In this document: positions 35,315 through 48,205 of the stretch, piece after piece
Position numbering within the stretch: the stretch's first letter is position 1
Layout: each line of letters starts with the position of its first letter
NCBI GenBank assembly: GCA_027604505.1
Contig: JADIIX010000015.1
Location: 124,001-188,000, forward strand
Direction of reading: 5' to 3'
Source of the DNA: Gonapodya sp. JEL0774
Taxonomy: Eukaryota; Monoblepharomycota; Monoblepharidomycetes; Monoblepharidales; Gonapodyaceae
DNA length: 64,000 nucleotides
Position numbers and translations under genes: made by a program
Notes under the pieces: generated by a model
Seen by the model: only the letters and a program-made list of their open reading frames with translations
Told to the model about the DNA's origin: nothing
Database searches by the model: none

Positions 35315-36431
35315 TGGGAGAGTGGAGGGGAGGGGAGGGCAGTGGAGAGTCGAGAGTCGAGAGTGGAGACGGGTGAAGTGCGATGGAGATTAAGGGGTCC
35401 ACACCGACGGAGACCAACAGAGTGTCCCCTTTTTTCTGTGACTGATGGAGGGAAGAATCCAAGAGTACAAAAGAGCGGAAAAGAGCCATGAACAGAGCAA
35501 ACACATCAAGACCGACACGGCAAGATCTGACCCCGCACACACACCCACTCCCGGCGCGACAACGGAAACAGCCTCCCGCGCTTTCAAAAAGTCTCAAAAT
35601 TCGAAACGAATCCGCGAATCCCGCTGCGTCCCCGTCCCGTCCCGTCGCTGGCGTGCGTCCGGGGATTCCGGCCTTTCTGAACCGGCGGCCAGCCCTTGTG
35701 CGTTTTTGACCCCCAGACCACCCGTTCCTCTCCAGCTCCAACCAGAGCGCTTTCAAGGGGGCCAACGCGCGGACACTCGAATATTCGCACTGTTGAAACG
35801 AAACGTGCGAATGGAGCAAAACTGCCGGGATTGGGATGGACACGGAACGCGTTGGGTGCAGTTGGTGGGCTCCGTTTCATCGGCAGTCCAGACGCAGTCT
35901 CCTGGCCACACCCTTTGATCACTACAACCTCGATCACGCCCCCTGTTCACTTCAGCCGTTCCGCAATAACGAGCCAGTATTTCTTTCTTCTCCGTCTTTT
36001 TCTCGTATACGTTTGTTTATTGTGTTGGATTCCAGGCATCCCATTCGGACGTGACTGTGGCACCAGGTCCATATCTCCGCAATATCCTGTCCAGAAAAGA
36101 AAATATTCAAGAGTACATTGCAGTCATTGCCATTGGTTAAGTTTGTTGATGTTACTTTAGGCTAGAATGGGCAGCAGGTTCACAATTAGAGTGGGTTTCA
36201 AAGTTGACTGAAATCGAATTATAATGATTCCATTCTCGGCGACTTATTGTAAAACCGTCTCCCAGCAAATTTATTTGTGGTCTATGTGCATAATACTGGT
36301 GAGTCATGCATGCATCAGCTTGTAACACATGACACTACATTCTCTCGATTCCCCAACTGGAAACCAAAATCCAACTCAAAACTCCAAGTCAAACTAAAAC
36401 ATCAACCAGACATCAACTAGTCATCAACAAG
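35315..36431. other. Divergent intergenic region
   Basis: About 1.1 kb between two divergent genes, expected to hold both promoters. Open frames on both strands here have no splice-supported partners or family similarity. No repeat or RNA gene is seen. Confidence 0.5.
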
Positions 36432-37748
36432 ATGGCAGCAATGACGGCTGTTGACCCCGATTCGCAAGACGCTCAAGACCACTCAATTCCAATCACGAAT
36501 CTCCCCCTGGACCACTCAGACTCATCCGATCTCTACAGACTCCGCACTCAGTGCGTTTTTTCTCTTCTCTTGTTCGCCTTATTGTCCCCCCCTTCGGCCT
36601 CATTCTCCTTTCCTACTCCCCTTTACCCCACCCATTCTATTCCCCCAACAGACTCTCTTCCCTCTCCCGCTCTTCCTCCTCCCGCGAATCCCACCTCGAA
36701 CGCCAACTTGCTTCTGCCCAACTCAAACGCGATCTCTACCTCAACATCCTCGACACACTCGTCGACAGTCACGGAAGTCTCGGTGTGTACACGGTGTGGG
36801 GGTGTGGGAGTGTGGGGGTACAGGCTTTGTGCGATGAGAGGGGTGGGATGCACGTTACGGTTTGGGCTTGATTGCTCCTTCGCACTCAAATCACAATGCT
36901 CTTTGTGCTCCTGATTATCAAATCTTCACTCCCGCCCACCACCCACTACCCACCACACACCAACCACCACCATTTCCCCCTTCCCCATTCCCCCCTTGCC
37001 TTGCCTTTCCCTCAGTCCTCGTCAAAATCCACTTCTCTCCGTCCTCGTCCCCCTCGCCCGTCGCCACTTGTACGTTTTTGCGACATATTTTTTCTCCACT
37101 GTTCCCTATCCCATATCGTACCGCTTGACAATGTTCATTTCTCGCTCGTTACGGGCACCACTTCCTACTTCCCACTTCCCCCCGTTCCACGTCCACTCCA
37201 CCCCCCTCCCACGGCCCCAGTCTCCCTCCTCCTCCCCACATCCCCACTCGACCCCTCCCTCACCACCTTCTGCACCGCCAACGCCCTTCCGCCCCCCACC
37301 GACCCCTCCTTCTCCCGATCGCTCTCGTTCTCCTTCTCGTCACCCTCTGCAGGCCACAAACCCGTCGTACCGGGGACGTCGGTCGCGGGTATCGTGGGCG
37401 GAGGATCGGGCACCTCGGTACACGACACCACACGTGTCCACTCCGCCTCTATCATCGCCCGCTTCTCCATACCACCCGCACTCCTCGTCACAGTCCATGT
37501 GAGTAACGGAGTGCAGAGCTAGTCACGGTCGGCTGCTCTGCTCTTCTGCTGCTCTGCACTCCATTTGGAGAGTCCAACGCACGGGTGGACCAGCGTACCG
37601 TTTTCAACCACTCACATCACTCAACTCCCTCCTCCCGTTCCCCGTACACGTACCCTACCACCCACCTCAGCTCCACGGCCTCCACTACGAACGCACATCG
37701 TTCACCGTGCCTCGGGATACCAACGCTCAGGCGCTCGTGGCAGCGTAT
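36432..37748 (+). CDS. Hypothetical protein with N-terminal coiled coil
   Basis: Five exons join in phase: 36432-36550, 36652-36782, 37016-37069, 37221-37498 and 37671-37748. The start MAAMTAVDPDSQDAQDHS leads into a short coiled coil (SRESHLERQLASAQLKRDLY, then ILDTLVDSHGSL). Next are LVKIHFSPSSS, a Ser/Pro-rich stretch, SIIARFSIPPALLVTVH and HYERTSFTVPRDTNAQALVA. The order of strands after the coil suggests a small beta-rich domain, but I cannot name it. The end is not resolved; further exons may lie in 37749-38700. The reading is supported mainly by five consistent GT-AG joins. Confidence 0.5.
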
Positions 37749-38880
37749 GTGTATAGGGAGGGCGGGGTGAGTTGTCGGAGAACCGGGGGCCGGGGGGGAC
37801 TAGGTGGGGGTGCGGGAGTGGTGGAGTGGTGGTGGAAGCTGTAGGGGAAGACTGAGGTGGATGGAGAGGGGTTTTTTGGAGACTATTGGATTGGTGGGCG
37901 TGTTTGGCGGTTTCGGATCGGGTTTGGATCCGGGGCCCCGCTGTTTTCTTCTGTTCCATTTGCTGAACCTCCCATCTCATAATCTACCCCGTTCCCTCGT
38001 CCCCACCCCACCTTGTCTCCCCCCGTCCCTTCTCCCACCCCAAATCCCGCACACACCCCTCTTCGCCCGACCCGGCCGGCGAAAGTAGACCCTCGACCCC
38101 GCATCCACATTGGCGGTTGTGTACAGGGGTAAGGTGTGTGGTGTGAGGTGTGGTCCATGTCCCGTGTCCCCGATCGTGGCGTATGCGGTGTGCGGTGCTG
38201 GTGTTATTTGGATCGTTGGGTCTGACAGTCCCGTTGCCTCCCACCCCACCCCCTGCACACGTGCCAAGCCCCTCCCGCCCACCATCAAGCTCAATGACGT
38301 CGTGGATGCCGACGAGAGGGAGTGTGAGATGTTTGTTGCAGAGGTGTGAGGTGGGGGAGGATTTGATGGGGTGGATTGGAGAGGGGAGCTCGGGGTACAC
38401 TCGTTGGATGATAGGATATTCGGTAACTTCATTTTATTTTGCTTTTCTATGGAGCGTTGTAGTGGGAAGAACGGGAAAGCGGCCGACTCGGAGTGCGGGC
38501 GAGAGTGCTGTTGCTAGCAGCCCTGGCGCCCTTGTCAACACCATGAAACGCTGCATCGACACTCTCCCATTTCTCGTCTCTCGATGGAAACTCACCCCAA
38601 CGAGATCCTCCATCGCATTCTTCGCTACCTCCGTCCCCGGACGTTCTACGGGGTTGAAATATGTGACCCCCGTCCCTCACTGTGTCTTTCTGATACTTTC
38701 TTAAATAAGTTATTGCTAGGATGAATTATCGTAATCGACGTTTGATTTGACTTTTGTTTTTGGTCCCACGACATTTGAAAATGGATGCTGTGATGAATCA
38801 GGCTGTGACCACAGGACCCTTACAAAATTTCTCCTTCAATGCAATCCCCAACGAACATATTTTCGTGAATTCTCCCGCCC
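37749..38880. other. Unresolved stretch: possible 3' exons of the upstream gene
   Basis: GC-rich with many overlapping short frames. Plus-strand frames at about 38100-38240 and 38460-38700 could be further exons of the coiled-coil gene, but I could not connect them by phase. It also contains the promoter side of the RPC8 gene. Confidence 0.35.
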
Positions 38881-40186
38881 ATGTTCATCCTCTCCGTCCT
38901 CCGCGACCTGATCCGCGTCCCTCCCAACGAATTTGCCCGTCCCAGGAACGACGCCATCATTCATCAGATCAATGAAAAGTTTGCCAACAAGGTGGGGGGA
39001 ACATGAGCTTACAATAGGAAACCGGAAACGGCCACCGGGCAGTGGGCAGCGGAAAACCTCGAGTATGAAGTCGAGCGAATGTGATGAGCGCACAGCGGAG
39101 GCCGGGGCAGTGAGGTTTCCCTGTGGTTGCGGTGTCGAGAGTAGGGTCAACTTTCCCCACGGTGAAACCTTGTCTGTGTTTTCTGCCTCCCATCGATAGG
39201 TTCTCCACAACGTGGGTCTTTGCATTCGCGCGTTCGACTTACTTCAGGTGGGAGATGCGGTGGTCAACATGGTCTCGGACGGGTCGTATTCGGTCACGAG
39301 TGAGTACATCCAATTGCGTGCACAGGTCTCGTTCTTCGATGTGCCACCTCACTCCTCCTAAACACAATTGACACCCCGTACGTTTGGCTTTTCTCTTCCC
39401 TCGTAGCCAAATTCCGCCTCGTCGTGTTTCGCCCCTTTATCGGAGAAGTCCTCCTCGGCAGGGTCCACAGCCAGGGCGACTGGGGGATGAGAGTGTCAAT
39501 GGGGTTTTTCGACGATGTGTTGGTGCCGAGTACTCAGTTTCCGCAAGGATCGAGATAGTGAGTGTGTGGTAATGGGTGGTGGGCTGATGAGGACAGAGTG
39601 GTGGAGGGGTGCTGTGGAACGGTGCTGAAGTGGGAACCCAGCAACCCCAACCAATTCTCAACCGTCAACTTACCATGCATTTAAAAAGTGCTTGTAGAAT
39701 CGCCATTCCTTTGGGAGGGGGGAGGTTCGGCGGTGGTGGAACAGGTTGCGGCCGCCCGAGTCGCGGACACGGAGCGATTTCCGACCTCCCCAACCCCACC
39801 TCCTCACCACCCTGTCTTACCAAACTATTTTAACTGCTCTCATCCCACCCCACAGCGACCACACGACTTCCATGTGGATCTACATCCCCCCCGAAGTGGA
39901 CGCCGACGACCCCGACAACCAGTACCCCTTCCGCATTCACGACATTGTACGATTCCGCGTTCTGGCCGAAAAGTTTGACGACGGCGGACAGGTTGTGGAC
40001 ACCACGTCCGGCCCAGGCGCAGGCGGGGCCGTTGTGGCGGGCGTGGTTGGTAAGGACGGCGAGGGACACGATGTCGTCAAGACGTATTCCATCACTGGGA
40101 CAATGGACGATCCGTTGGGGGGGCTGGGAAATCCGACGTGGTTCTTGCCGCCCGACGAAGAGGAGGCGGACGGAATGGATGAGTAA
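38881..40186 (+). CDS. RPC25: RNA polymerase III subunit RPC8 (Rpc25)
   Basis: Pol III counterpart of Rpb7. With Rpc17 it forms the stalk used in initiation. Exons 38881-38991, 39200-39299, 39407-39557 and 39856-40186 sum to 693 bp and 230 residues. The SHS2/Rpb7-N part reads MFILSVLRDLIRVPPNEF, INEKFANKVLHNVGLCI, FDLLQVGDAVV. The S1-like part reads FRPFIGEVLLGRV, DWGMRVSMGFFDDVLVP and MWIYIPPEVDADDPD. The C-terminus GNPTWFLPPDEEEADGMDE is a typical acidic RPC8 end. An Ala/Gly/Val insert (PGAGGAVVAGVVGKDG) makes it longer than the usual ~205-212 residues. All splice sites keep frame, including split codons for Thr and Tyr. Confidence 0.95.
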
Positions 40187-41016
40187 CGGACAGGCAGGAG
40201 GGGCAAAGGAGACGGGGAGATGGAGGGCATCTTATGTGGCGATGGTCTGTCGGCATGTTTTCACGGATTCTCTTGGCAGTCGATGAGGCTGCGGTACATA
40301 TGGATTGTGTGACAGTTGTTGCCCAGAGAAGAGGCTGTGAGTACATCGATGCTAGAAGAACGTTTGGAGCTCATCGGTAGGCCCCATGAGTTGATTCCGT
40401 CAACTTGAGAATCTGCGCCTTTGGCGTCTCGGTAACCCACAATAATTAGATGCAATGTAAATAGTGGCCACATTTTTGAAGGCAAAGCATGAGTACGATT
40501 ACAGCATGTACAGATACATTTATTCTCCGAATAGTGCAATTCTGAGGGTCGTTCTGGTGGAGCCAAATTGGGATATGAAGAGTAGGCAGCTGACCTGGGG
40601 CCACACATCAGTGGTGCTTGATTCAAATCAATCTGCGAAAAACGCCGACCGTAGATGAGCAAGCATTGAATCAAAGCGAGAGCGAGTGTGTGGTGGGGAC
40701 AAAGAACAGACTCGGTTGTTTTGTGTACACGTTTTGTGGAAGATCAAACGCCGCAAATGGGTGACGCCGCGAGCACCTCCACGAAAACAGTCAATTTCCA
40801 TGACAAACTTTCTCCAGAAATATCGAAGGAGCATTGAGATATGCTAGAGCACTTCTAACAGAAATTCTTGGTTGCTCACAGCAAATAAAATATGTACTTC
40901 TTTGATTTTGCTGGGAGGCAAAATGGAATGAACGAAGCGTCCAAAGCGCAGGCCGCATTCCAATTCCAGTTTTCAGAAATATCTTACCAACAGCGTCCGC
41001 GAACCCGGCCATCGTG
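40187..41016. other. Intergenic region
   Basis: 830 bp between two plus-strand genes, with the 3' end of RPC8 and the promoter of the NIPA-like gene. No coding sequence, RNA or repeat is supported. Confidence 0.55.
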
Positions 41017-44000
41017 ATGCGGTGTCAATCCGCAGTCGCCATTCGCATCCCCCTGCTCCTCCTTGTGGCCGCTCTCGCTGTGACCGTTTTGGGACAGACC
41101 ACCTGTAGAACGGATTCGGACTGCTCTTCTCTCAACGCAGGTGTCCTTGGTGATGCTGCAAATAGGGTGAGGAGGGAAGGCCGTACCCGCCATGACCGGT
41201 CCCTGGTTGTGGATGGGCCGTTCATGTGATGCTGACACCATCCGTTCTGTGCCTTTCATTTTGGAACCTCAACACCCACATGCAATCCCCCTACTTGGAA
41301 CTACTCTTTCCACCCTGCTATAGCCTGGCTCGTACCTTTGCCAGTCTGGGCAGTGTAAATTCGCGGCCAAGGCCAACAACCTGTGCTGGAAACCTTCTGA
41401 CTGCACATCCCACGTTTACTACCAAAGACAGCTCGCCGCTGGATTCAACCTCTCGACACCACGCGTGTTTCCGCCGGATGTAACAAATGTGGAGAAGTAT
41501 CTCGAGAGTCTCTGCTCCCCATTACATTGCGATTCCACCACATGCGACGTTTCCTTGGTGAGTGTGCGAACTGAAAATTTGTCAGTGAGCCCACGGACTC
41601 CAAGAAACTACTCTCTGATCGAATGGACTTTTCTTGCGAGCGAACGAGGACGTGTACCGCTCTAACTCCACTCCCTGGATTTCCAGCCCTACCTTTCCTC
41701 CCAGCCAACCCAAAACACTCAGTCTTGCTGCGCAGGAGTCATGAACGGTCTCACCTGCAGTGTCCTCCTTTACGAAAACGACCCGTGCAAGGACCACTCA
41801 TCCTGTCAGGGTGTTCCCGACCTTGGTGAATCTCAGTGCCTGGACGTCAACTACCACTCATCTGTGTGGATTGGTGTCATCATTACGCTGTGTGGTGCAA
41901 CCATCACCAACTTGGGTCTCAACTTGCAAAAGTACGCCCTTCGAAAGCGGATTGAGAAGCGCGAGGAGGCAGATCTTATTGAGCGGCGCTCCAGCAGGAT
42001 CTGGAGTGAGCACAGCACCGTCATGGACAATCCTTCTCGGTCGAGAGTGTGGCATGGTCCTGGTGGGGTATTGAGGACGTTGAGAGCCAAGCTCGACGAG
42101 CGGCATCGCAAAGCGAGCAATCACTTGGGTTCTGAAACCACTGCCGCTCCTTTGGGAGACCCAGTCAGCGATTCCACTTCGTCTTCTACGGAGTTGAATT
42201 TCGATGGCAATGTGTTTGTGCAGTCGTTAGATATGGGTGGCACGGATAACTCAGCTGTTGACCCTGTGCAACAGATTGTCAGTCATGCCATCGCCGCCGT
42301 CGACGAGGCGGAGCTGCTTAGTGAGCAGGCGAAATCAGTGGCAGAAATAGAGACAGCGAGTGAAACAGTCACAGCCGCTTCAGCGGGTGTTCAGGCGTCG
42401 AGCACGAGCGCCGTTGCGATTTCGGAATCCGACACAACGGAGTCGACCGTTGTGAGCGGATTGGGTCCCCGCAAGCAATCAATACAACGCTCTTCATCTG
42501 CCGCAACCCTACCTGCCTCCATTAACACGGGAAACTTTCCTGCTTCCCAACGCAAAATCGACACTGCGCCTTCCTCGCCGACACGATTCTCCCCGAAGCG
42601 CCAACTCCAGTCCGCCATGAAGCGAAACAGTTCTTATGCTGATTCTCTACCAACTCGTCACTCAGTTGCAGGCGAGTATGCAAATCACGTACCCCCATCC
42701 CCGACACGTGCCTCCGTCATCCTTCCAGACGACGCGGGGGCATCCTCCCACACTATCGTGCTCAGCCCTTCTCGAAGCTCCCTCGAGCGTATTCGCGAAG
42801 CTGACATGCGTCCGAGAAAGTCCGTCGACTTTGCCATGGAGGATGATCCCGTTGATGGTCTTCCAGTGCCCGTCAGTAGGCCTTCGAGTGCGCCCATCAA
42901 AGGGCACAACAAATCCGTCAGCATGTCTGCACCCGCATCGCCACTTCAGCCACCATTTTCGGTGGCGAGGCCCGCCCCGAGGTTCGTTGAAGTGCCTGGT
43001 GTGGGGACGGTGGAGTACAGGGTAGAGCGACCGTTGCCCATTGCGAGGCCAGCCACCGACCCTAACCTCAGTCGGGGATTGCATGGGGGCTCGTCTGGGA
43101 CTGGAGGTCAACCAATGCTCCACAGGGCGCGATCGACTCCACAGGGGCTTTGGCGCGGGGGTTTGCAAGACGCGTACGACATGAGCGTCGACTTGCCCGA
43201 TGGTGGTCGGTTGAGGATCTCTATATCGGAGGAGAGGAGAGGCCGACCTTTGTCGATCGCGGAGATGAGAGAAAACATGACCAAGGAAGAAGTTGAGCAA
43301 GTTGAGGCAAAGCGATTGGTTTCGTCACTCGATTTGAAGGATCTAATACGAAATCCGGTGGGTTCAATGTGCAAGTGACGGAACAGTTTAAAGATATCCT
43401 TATGACTTTTGTTGGCAATGTTGCTGATGTGGTCCACAGATTTGGGTGATCGGCCTCGCTGTCTTTATATTCGCCAATGTCCTCAACTTCATCGCTCTCA
43501 ACTTCGCTCCACAATCACTCACTGCACCTCTGGGTGCCATCTCTCTGGTAACGAATGTCATTGTCGCACCACTCATGAACAAGGAAAAGTTCACATGGCG
43601 AGACATTGTCGGTGTGGCGTTAATTGTAGCGGGTTCAGTGCTTGTGGTCGTGTTTGCCGGCACAACCTATGGGGATTACCCCCTTTGTGTTCTCATCGCT
43701 TTGTTTAGCGAGCCAGGAACCATTGCCCTCCTAACTATCATCGGTGCTGGGGTAATCTCTTTGTATTTCTTCATCAGGATCGTCGAGGCCAACATAGAGG
43801 GACACTGCACAATACCTGATGACTCCGCTTCTGTCTTCGAGGATCCGAGCGAACTACAAAGTGTACAAGCCACCTCTCCTGAGCCAAAGAGGAGCCCAGA
43901 GATGTCACCGGGAGTCCACGACAGCCGAAAAGGAATGGGTTCGGTCGCTCGGTTCTGGAAAGGAGTCTTCGGGAAGCGACGAGCTGGCTCAAATACCACG

Positions 44001-44884
44001 GCGACCGAAAATTCAAGTACGGAAAGCGTGCCAGCTGCAGCGGAAGGGATTGAAGTTACCAGAACGTCCACTACCAAGGGGGACCTCTCATCCATAGCTC
44101 AAACCTCTGTTATCACCAGTTCGTCCCCGGAACTCCTGCCAGAGGCCACAACGGCAACGCCAGGCTCCCGGGATCGGGTAGTTTCGACGGTCACGAGCTT
44201 TTCGGGATCTATGAACGGGAAGATGACTTTTGCGAGGCTAGTGCGACGTCTCAAGAGACGGTGGACCAACCTTCGGCTCATTCCAAGGTTGAGACACGAT
44301 CTGCCGATGAACCATGTAGTGGTTCGTCTGTTCTTGCCTTTTGCGTATGCAAGCTTGGGAGTGAGTACGTTGTTTGGTGTTCCTCATACTCATGATGCTC
44401 ATTGCTGTGAGACCACTTAGGGCTTGATGGGAACTTTGACTGTGCTCTTCGCGAAATCAACGATCTACCTGCTCACTTTGTCTATTTTCAATCACTACAA
44501 TCAGTATAACAACGTTTTCGCTTGGTTCATCACGGCAGTCACCGTCATTACGGCGGTGTCGCAAGTGTACTGGATTAACATGGGACTTCAACGATACGAT
44601 GCCCTGCTACAGATTCCAGTTTATTTCACTGGTGAGTGAACTTGCGTCGGATGCTGTGGTGGAGTTTGTGTGCTTATTCTGTGGCTTTACCAGTGTGGAC
44701 ACTGTTCGACGTGGTCGGTGGGGGGATCTACTTCAGCGAATTTCAAAGCTTCAACGTCACGAAGGCAATTGGATTTACATTGGGGGTATTGGTAATATTT
44801 TCTGGTGTTGGCGTTCTTACAGATCGTCTTAAGAGATTGCAGGACGCGGATGATGAACTTGAACGGGCTCGACAGGGGAAATGA
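41017..44884 (+). CDS. NIPA-family magnesium transporter with Cys-rich ectodomain
   Basis: Start at 41017 (MRCQSAVAIRIPLLLLVAAL), a signal peptide. The ectodomain spans exons near 41017-41140, 41356-41573 and 41684 onward, with many Cys (CRTDSDCSS, NNLCWKPSDC, SLCSPLHCDSTTC, QSCCAGVMNGLTC, ENDPCKDHSSC). TM1 is WIGVIITLCGATITNLGLNL. An insert of about 470 residues rich in Ser/Thr follows, containing SSPTRFSPKRQLQSAMKR and similar phospho-site-like motifs. The NIPA core then reads FIFANVLNFIALNFAPQSLT, GAISLVTNVIVAPLMNKEKF, GVALIVAGSVLVVVF and VYWINMGLQRYDALLQIPV. It ends with DVVGGGIYFSEF and TDRLKRL, stop 44884. A second insert splits the core. NIPA proteins carry Mg2+ across plasma or endosomal membranes. 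The ectodomain and inserts are not part of the minimal family and may regulate sorting. Confidence 0.88.
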
Positions 44885-45172
44885 TTTCACATTCACTCCA
44901 TAGCAGTGTAATTGCGCTTTTCCCAACCTGCTGTACCTAAGAAATAAATAACTTTTTGTTCTTTCGTGTTCATAAGACGATGCTCAGATCGAGAGAACCC
45001 AAGATTTGGTGCGCGAGGTAAATATATTCCATTTTGCCCAACCCTACACATCATCTTCTCCCTGTGCCGTGAGAATCTCATCAGGTTTACCGCGGGTACG
45101 TGAAAGGACCGACCTGAAATTAGAGTACCAACCCGTGAACTTCATCGCATTCTCGAAGAGTACAAAAAGCAC

Positions 45173-46202
45173 TCACCCGTCAGCCCTCCCAAACAACGCA
45201 ACCTCGGCCATCCCCACGAAGAGACCGACTTCGACCACACCCGTAACAGTTCTTACCGTCACCTCAAGCTCTGCAGGGTTTCGAATAGGTCCGAAATGAG
45301 TGTCCAGAATTAAATTTCCGTTGTCGGTGATGACCTGCAAAAAGGAGATTGCGTAGTTGTCGACCGCAAATACAGCAGCCTTAGACGTACCGGTCCTGCT
45401 TTTCGCACAGCCATTCGTAAATTAACTGTGATTGCACCGAGCGCTTTGAGTTTCTTGGCAACGGGCACCCAAGCCATTGGGATAACCTCGATCGGGACTC
45501 CTTGAGTCCACTGGGCAACCGATTGAAGAGAGCGGACTGCATCAGCATAAGCCGACATTCACCACAGCTTTTGTGAAAATATATGACCAACAACTCACGA
45601 GCATTCCCAATGCTTCTGACTCTTTTCGCCAATCAGCTACCAGCACAAATTTCTTCGCGTTGTAGGCGACGAGCTTCTCTTGAAGATGGCACCCACCACC
45701 ACCTTTGATGCAGTTGAGTTGTGGGTCAACTTCGTCAGCACCATCAATGTCGATGTCGACCTCTGGTTATTCGTTTAGGTGTGAATGCCAGGTGGGGAAT
45801 GCTCATCGTCGAAGACTTGCGTCTAGTCCCATAGCTTTCAGTGAAGCCACACGTACCAGGGTACTGACTAAGATCACCTAAGGGCAACCCAGCATCCACA
45901 ATAAGATCCTTCGCCTGCCAGCTGGTGGGGATACAAACCACACTCCGCACATTGGCCTTCCAACCGCCCGGTGCGCCTGCAATCTTACGTTTAAGGGCTT
46001 CAACTACGGGGACAACTGTACTACCGGATCCGATACCCAAGACGAGTGGTTTGAAATCGGGATTGTCAGATGCTCCAGGTTGTGGAAGATGAATGTGGTG
46101 ACGAACAGCCGCGAAGCCTGAAGCACGCTTGGCGACAGTCGAGAGATCAGCTTCGAGCTTTGCTGCTGGTAATGAACGGTTCACGGAGGCTGTGGAGGTC
46201 AT
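45173..46202 (-). CDS. RKI1: Ribose-5-phosphate isomerase A
   Basis: Cytosolic enzyme of the non-oxidative pentose phosphate pathway, interconverting ribose-5-phosphate and ribulose-5-phosphate. Exon 1 starts at 46202 ([20 protein letters not shown]) and carries the phosphate loop [15 protein letters not shown] and [12 protein letters not shown]. It ends after LSQYP with a split codon. The next exon gives [20 protein letters not shown] and GGGGC, which holds the catalytic Asp/Glu and Lys region, then [13 protein letters not shown]. Later exons give [41 protein letters not shown] and [19 protein letters not shown] took the stop at 45173-45175; a GTGAGT there could instead splice to a longer C-terminus. 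It is divergent from the clathrin light chain gene. Confidence 0.95.
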
Positions 46203-46753
46203 TCTAAATGGAGATGAATAATTTGAAGAGCGAAAGGGGGAGAGGCCGGATGATGAGGGAACTGCTGAATAGACGATTCCTGTGGTGCCGAAGCTGGAAA
46301 GGTGGAGAATCCGTTTTTTGGGACAGCGAGCCGTCTTTGCCGCAATCAGAAAATGACCGTGGAGTTCGTTTGGTGAACATTATGAGAGTGAAGTGCGGTG
46401 AAAACCGACCGACAACTACAAGATCCCAAAGCCTAGACAGACTGACGTACCTCCACCATTTTACGATCACTGAGAAAAGAAAGGGAGGGTTCTCAAAATT
46501 CATGCACAGTAATGATAATACTTTCCGTCTTCTGTCGATGTCGATTCCGTTAAACTCAGAAAGCTTGCTTCGCTACGGCAACAGAAGTGCATTTTTCCCT
46601 GAGCAATCAATTAATAAGGCGTGGAAAGGGACATTTGATGTTGCAATGGGTTCATTGGTCGTTCGTGTCGCGAAGGCCGGATGGTGCATACAGGCGTGGG
46701 GGCGCACATTCTTGGTCCGCATCAAACCAACTAACTTGCAATTTACCCTTGGA
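46203..46753. other. Divergent intergenic region (bidirectional promoter)
   Basis: 550 bp between ribose-5-phosphate isomerase (-) and clathrin light chain (+). The long plus-strand open frame crossing it runs into the clathrin start in another frame and has no family features, so I do not call a gene. Confidence 0.6.
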
Positions 46754-48205
46754 ATGGCAGACTTTGGCGACTTCGAAGGCAGCTCCGACCCAACGGCGGG
46801 TGAGTGTCTCACGAACTCCACTCATTCTGAAGTTCCACGACGAGTGTCCCGGCGTCTCGGGCAATGGCACAGCCTTATTCGGTCAGCGCCAACGTTTGGA
46901 ACAGTGTCACACTCTGGGTAAATGAAATGCGACATAGTCACCACGTCGAATTGTGGATTGGATTGGGCTCGTACTTTTGGGAGCCCGTTTTCTGCCGAAT
47001 TGGTGCAAATTTGGAGCATATCAACTGCGATTGCTCTTCGACGTCCTGCACGAGCGTCAACCAAATTATCATACAAATGAGACAGCTACGACGTGCACAT
47101 CATGGATTGATGCTTGATTATACCCCCGCATGAATGACCAAGGCTGCTCGGGAGACCGAATTATAAGTTCCCATTCTGACTTCAACCGGCCCATCGGCTT
47201 TCCACAGACTTCCTTGCTCGCGAAAAGGAACTCCTCGGCGATGACGCCGCTCTGTTTCAAACATCTGCCCCGTTATCTACCCCGTCGGTCATTCCTGCCC
47301 CACTCATCCCCTCTTCCTCTGGCTTGGGGTCCACATCCTCACCACTCATGGTCGCTAACCTCGGAGCCTTCGAAGCACCTATTCCGGACGCATTCAGTGG
47401 AGCCACGTCAATTCCCGGCACCAGCACTCCCCCCCCAGTGTTTGCGCCAGTGCCACCGGGGGGTTCGAGTCCCGTAGGTTCAGCCGCAGCCCCTCCCCCG
47501 CCTTCCCTTTCGAGTCGAGACGGGTGGACTCACACAAAACTACTCGTCTTAAATCTATTCGATTGCAGATTGGAATCATTTCGACACCGTCCGCGGTAGC
47601 GATGAAGAGTGAGCCCGAGCCCGAGCCTGAAGCTGTCACGTACGTTGGCCTGCACGTCCCTTCACGTAAAACCAAAACGTCCAATTTCACGCATAATCTT
47701 CTCTCCACGGCTGTTGACTTTAACGTGGCGCCTCACTGCCATCCGGATTGTCCATTGTAGCCAATGGCGTGAAAAGCAGCGTCTTGAAATCGCCGAGCGA
47801 GACCGCCTCGAGGAGGCCAAACACGACGAAGCACTTGCGCGCGCCCGGGATCAGCTCAAAACCTTCTATGCGGAGTACAACGATAAGAAGGCTAAGACTG
47901 CGGTGAAAAATAGGGAACAAGAGAAGTCCAGGGCCGAGGAGTCGAGGGGAGGAAATGCATGGGTATGTACGGACATCCTGACTTTGAGACCGCGGATATA
48001 CCGGGGACTGATACGAGTGCTCCGATGTTCGTTGTAGGAACGTGTTTACCGCAACATTGAAATGGTCAGCCAGCCTGTTGCCGCCACGGTGACAGGAAGC
48101 AAGTCGTCCAACGTTCCCAAAGCTCCGGCCAAGGACACTTCGAGGTTTAAAAACCTGCTCATTCAGCTCAAGAATGACCCGAACGCGCCGGCCGGGGTAG
48201 CGTAA
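46754..48205 (+). CDS. CLC1: Clathrin light chain
   Basis: Regulates assembly of clathrin coats on plasma membrane and Golgi. Exons 46754-46799, 47208-47473, 47569-47639, 47761-47962 and 48038-48205 total 753 bp, 250 residues, usual for the family. The N-terminus MADFGDFEGSSDPTAG joins over a 408-bp intron to DFLAREKELLGDDAALF, the conserved light-chain start. After a Pro/Ser linker come acidic EPEPEPEAVTQW, then the heavy-chain-binding coiled coil (REKQRLEIAERDRLEEAKHD, then LKTFYAEYNDKKA). The C-terminus has AWERVYRNIEMVS and KDTSRFKNLLIQLKNDP. The first exon is only 46 bp, and the first intron is long for this window, which may carry regulatory sequence. Confidence 0.94.

Noticed and set aside
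35019-35843. Minus-strand 274-residue open frame upstream of the disordered protein
   Set aside because: It overlaps that gene's N-terminus in another frame and has no recognisable features. It is likely promoter or 5' UTR.
38584-38724. Short frame resembling an F-box (HPNEILHRILRYLRPRTF)
   Set aside because: Only about 20 residues resemble the motif, and no continuation or supporting exon was found.
46208-46921. 237-residue plus-strand open frame before clathrin light chain
   Set aside because: It overlaps the clathrin start in a different frame and spans a divergent promoter. The MADFGDFEG start in the other frame is diagnostic.
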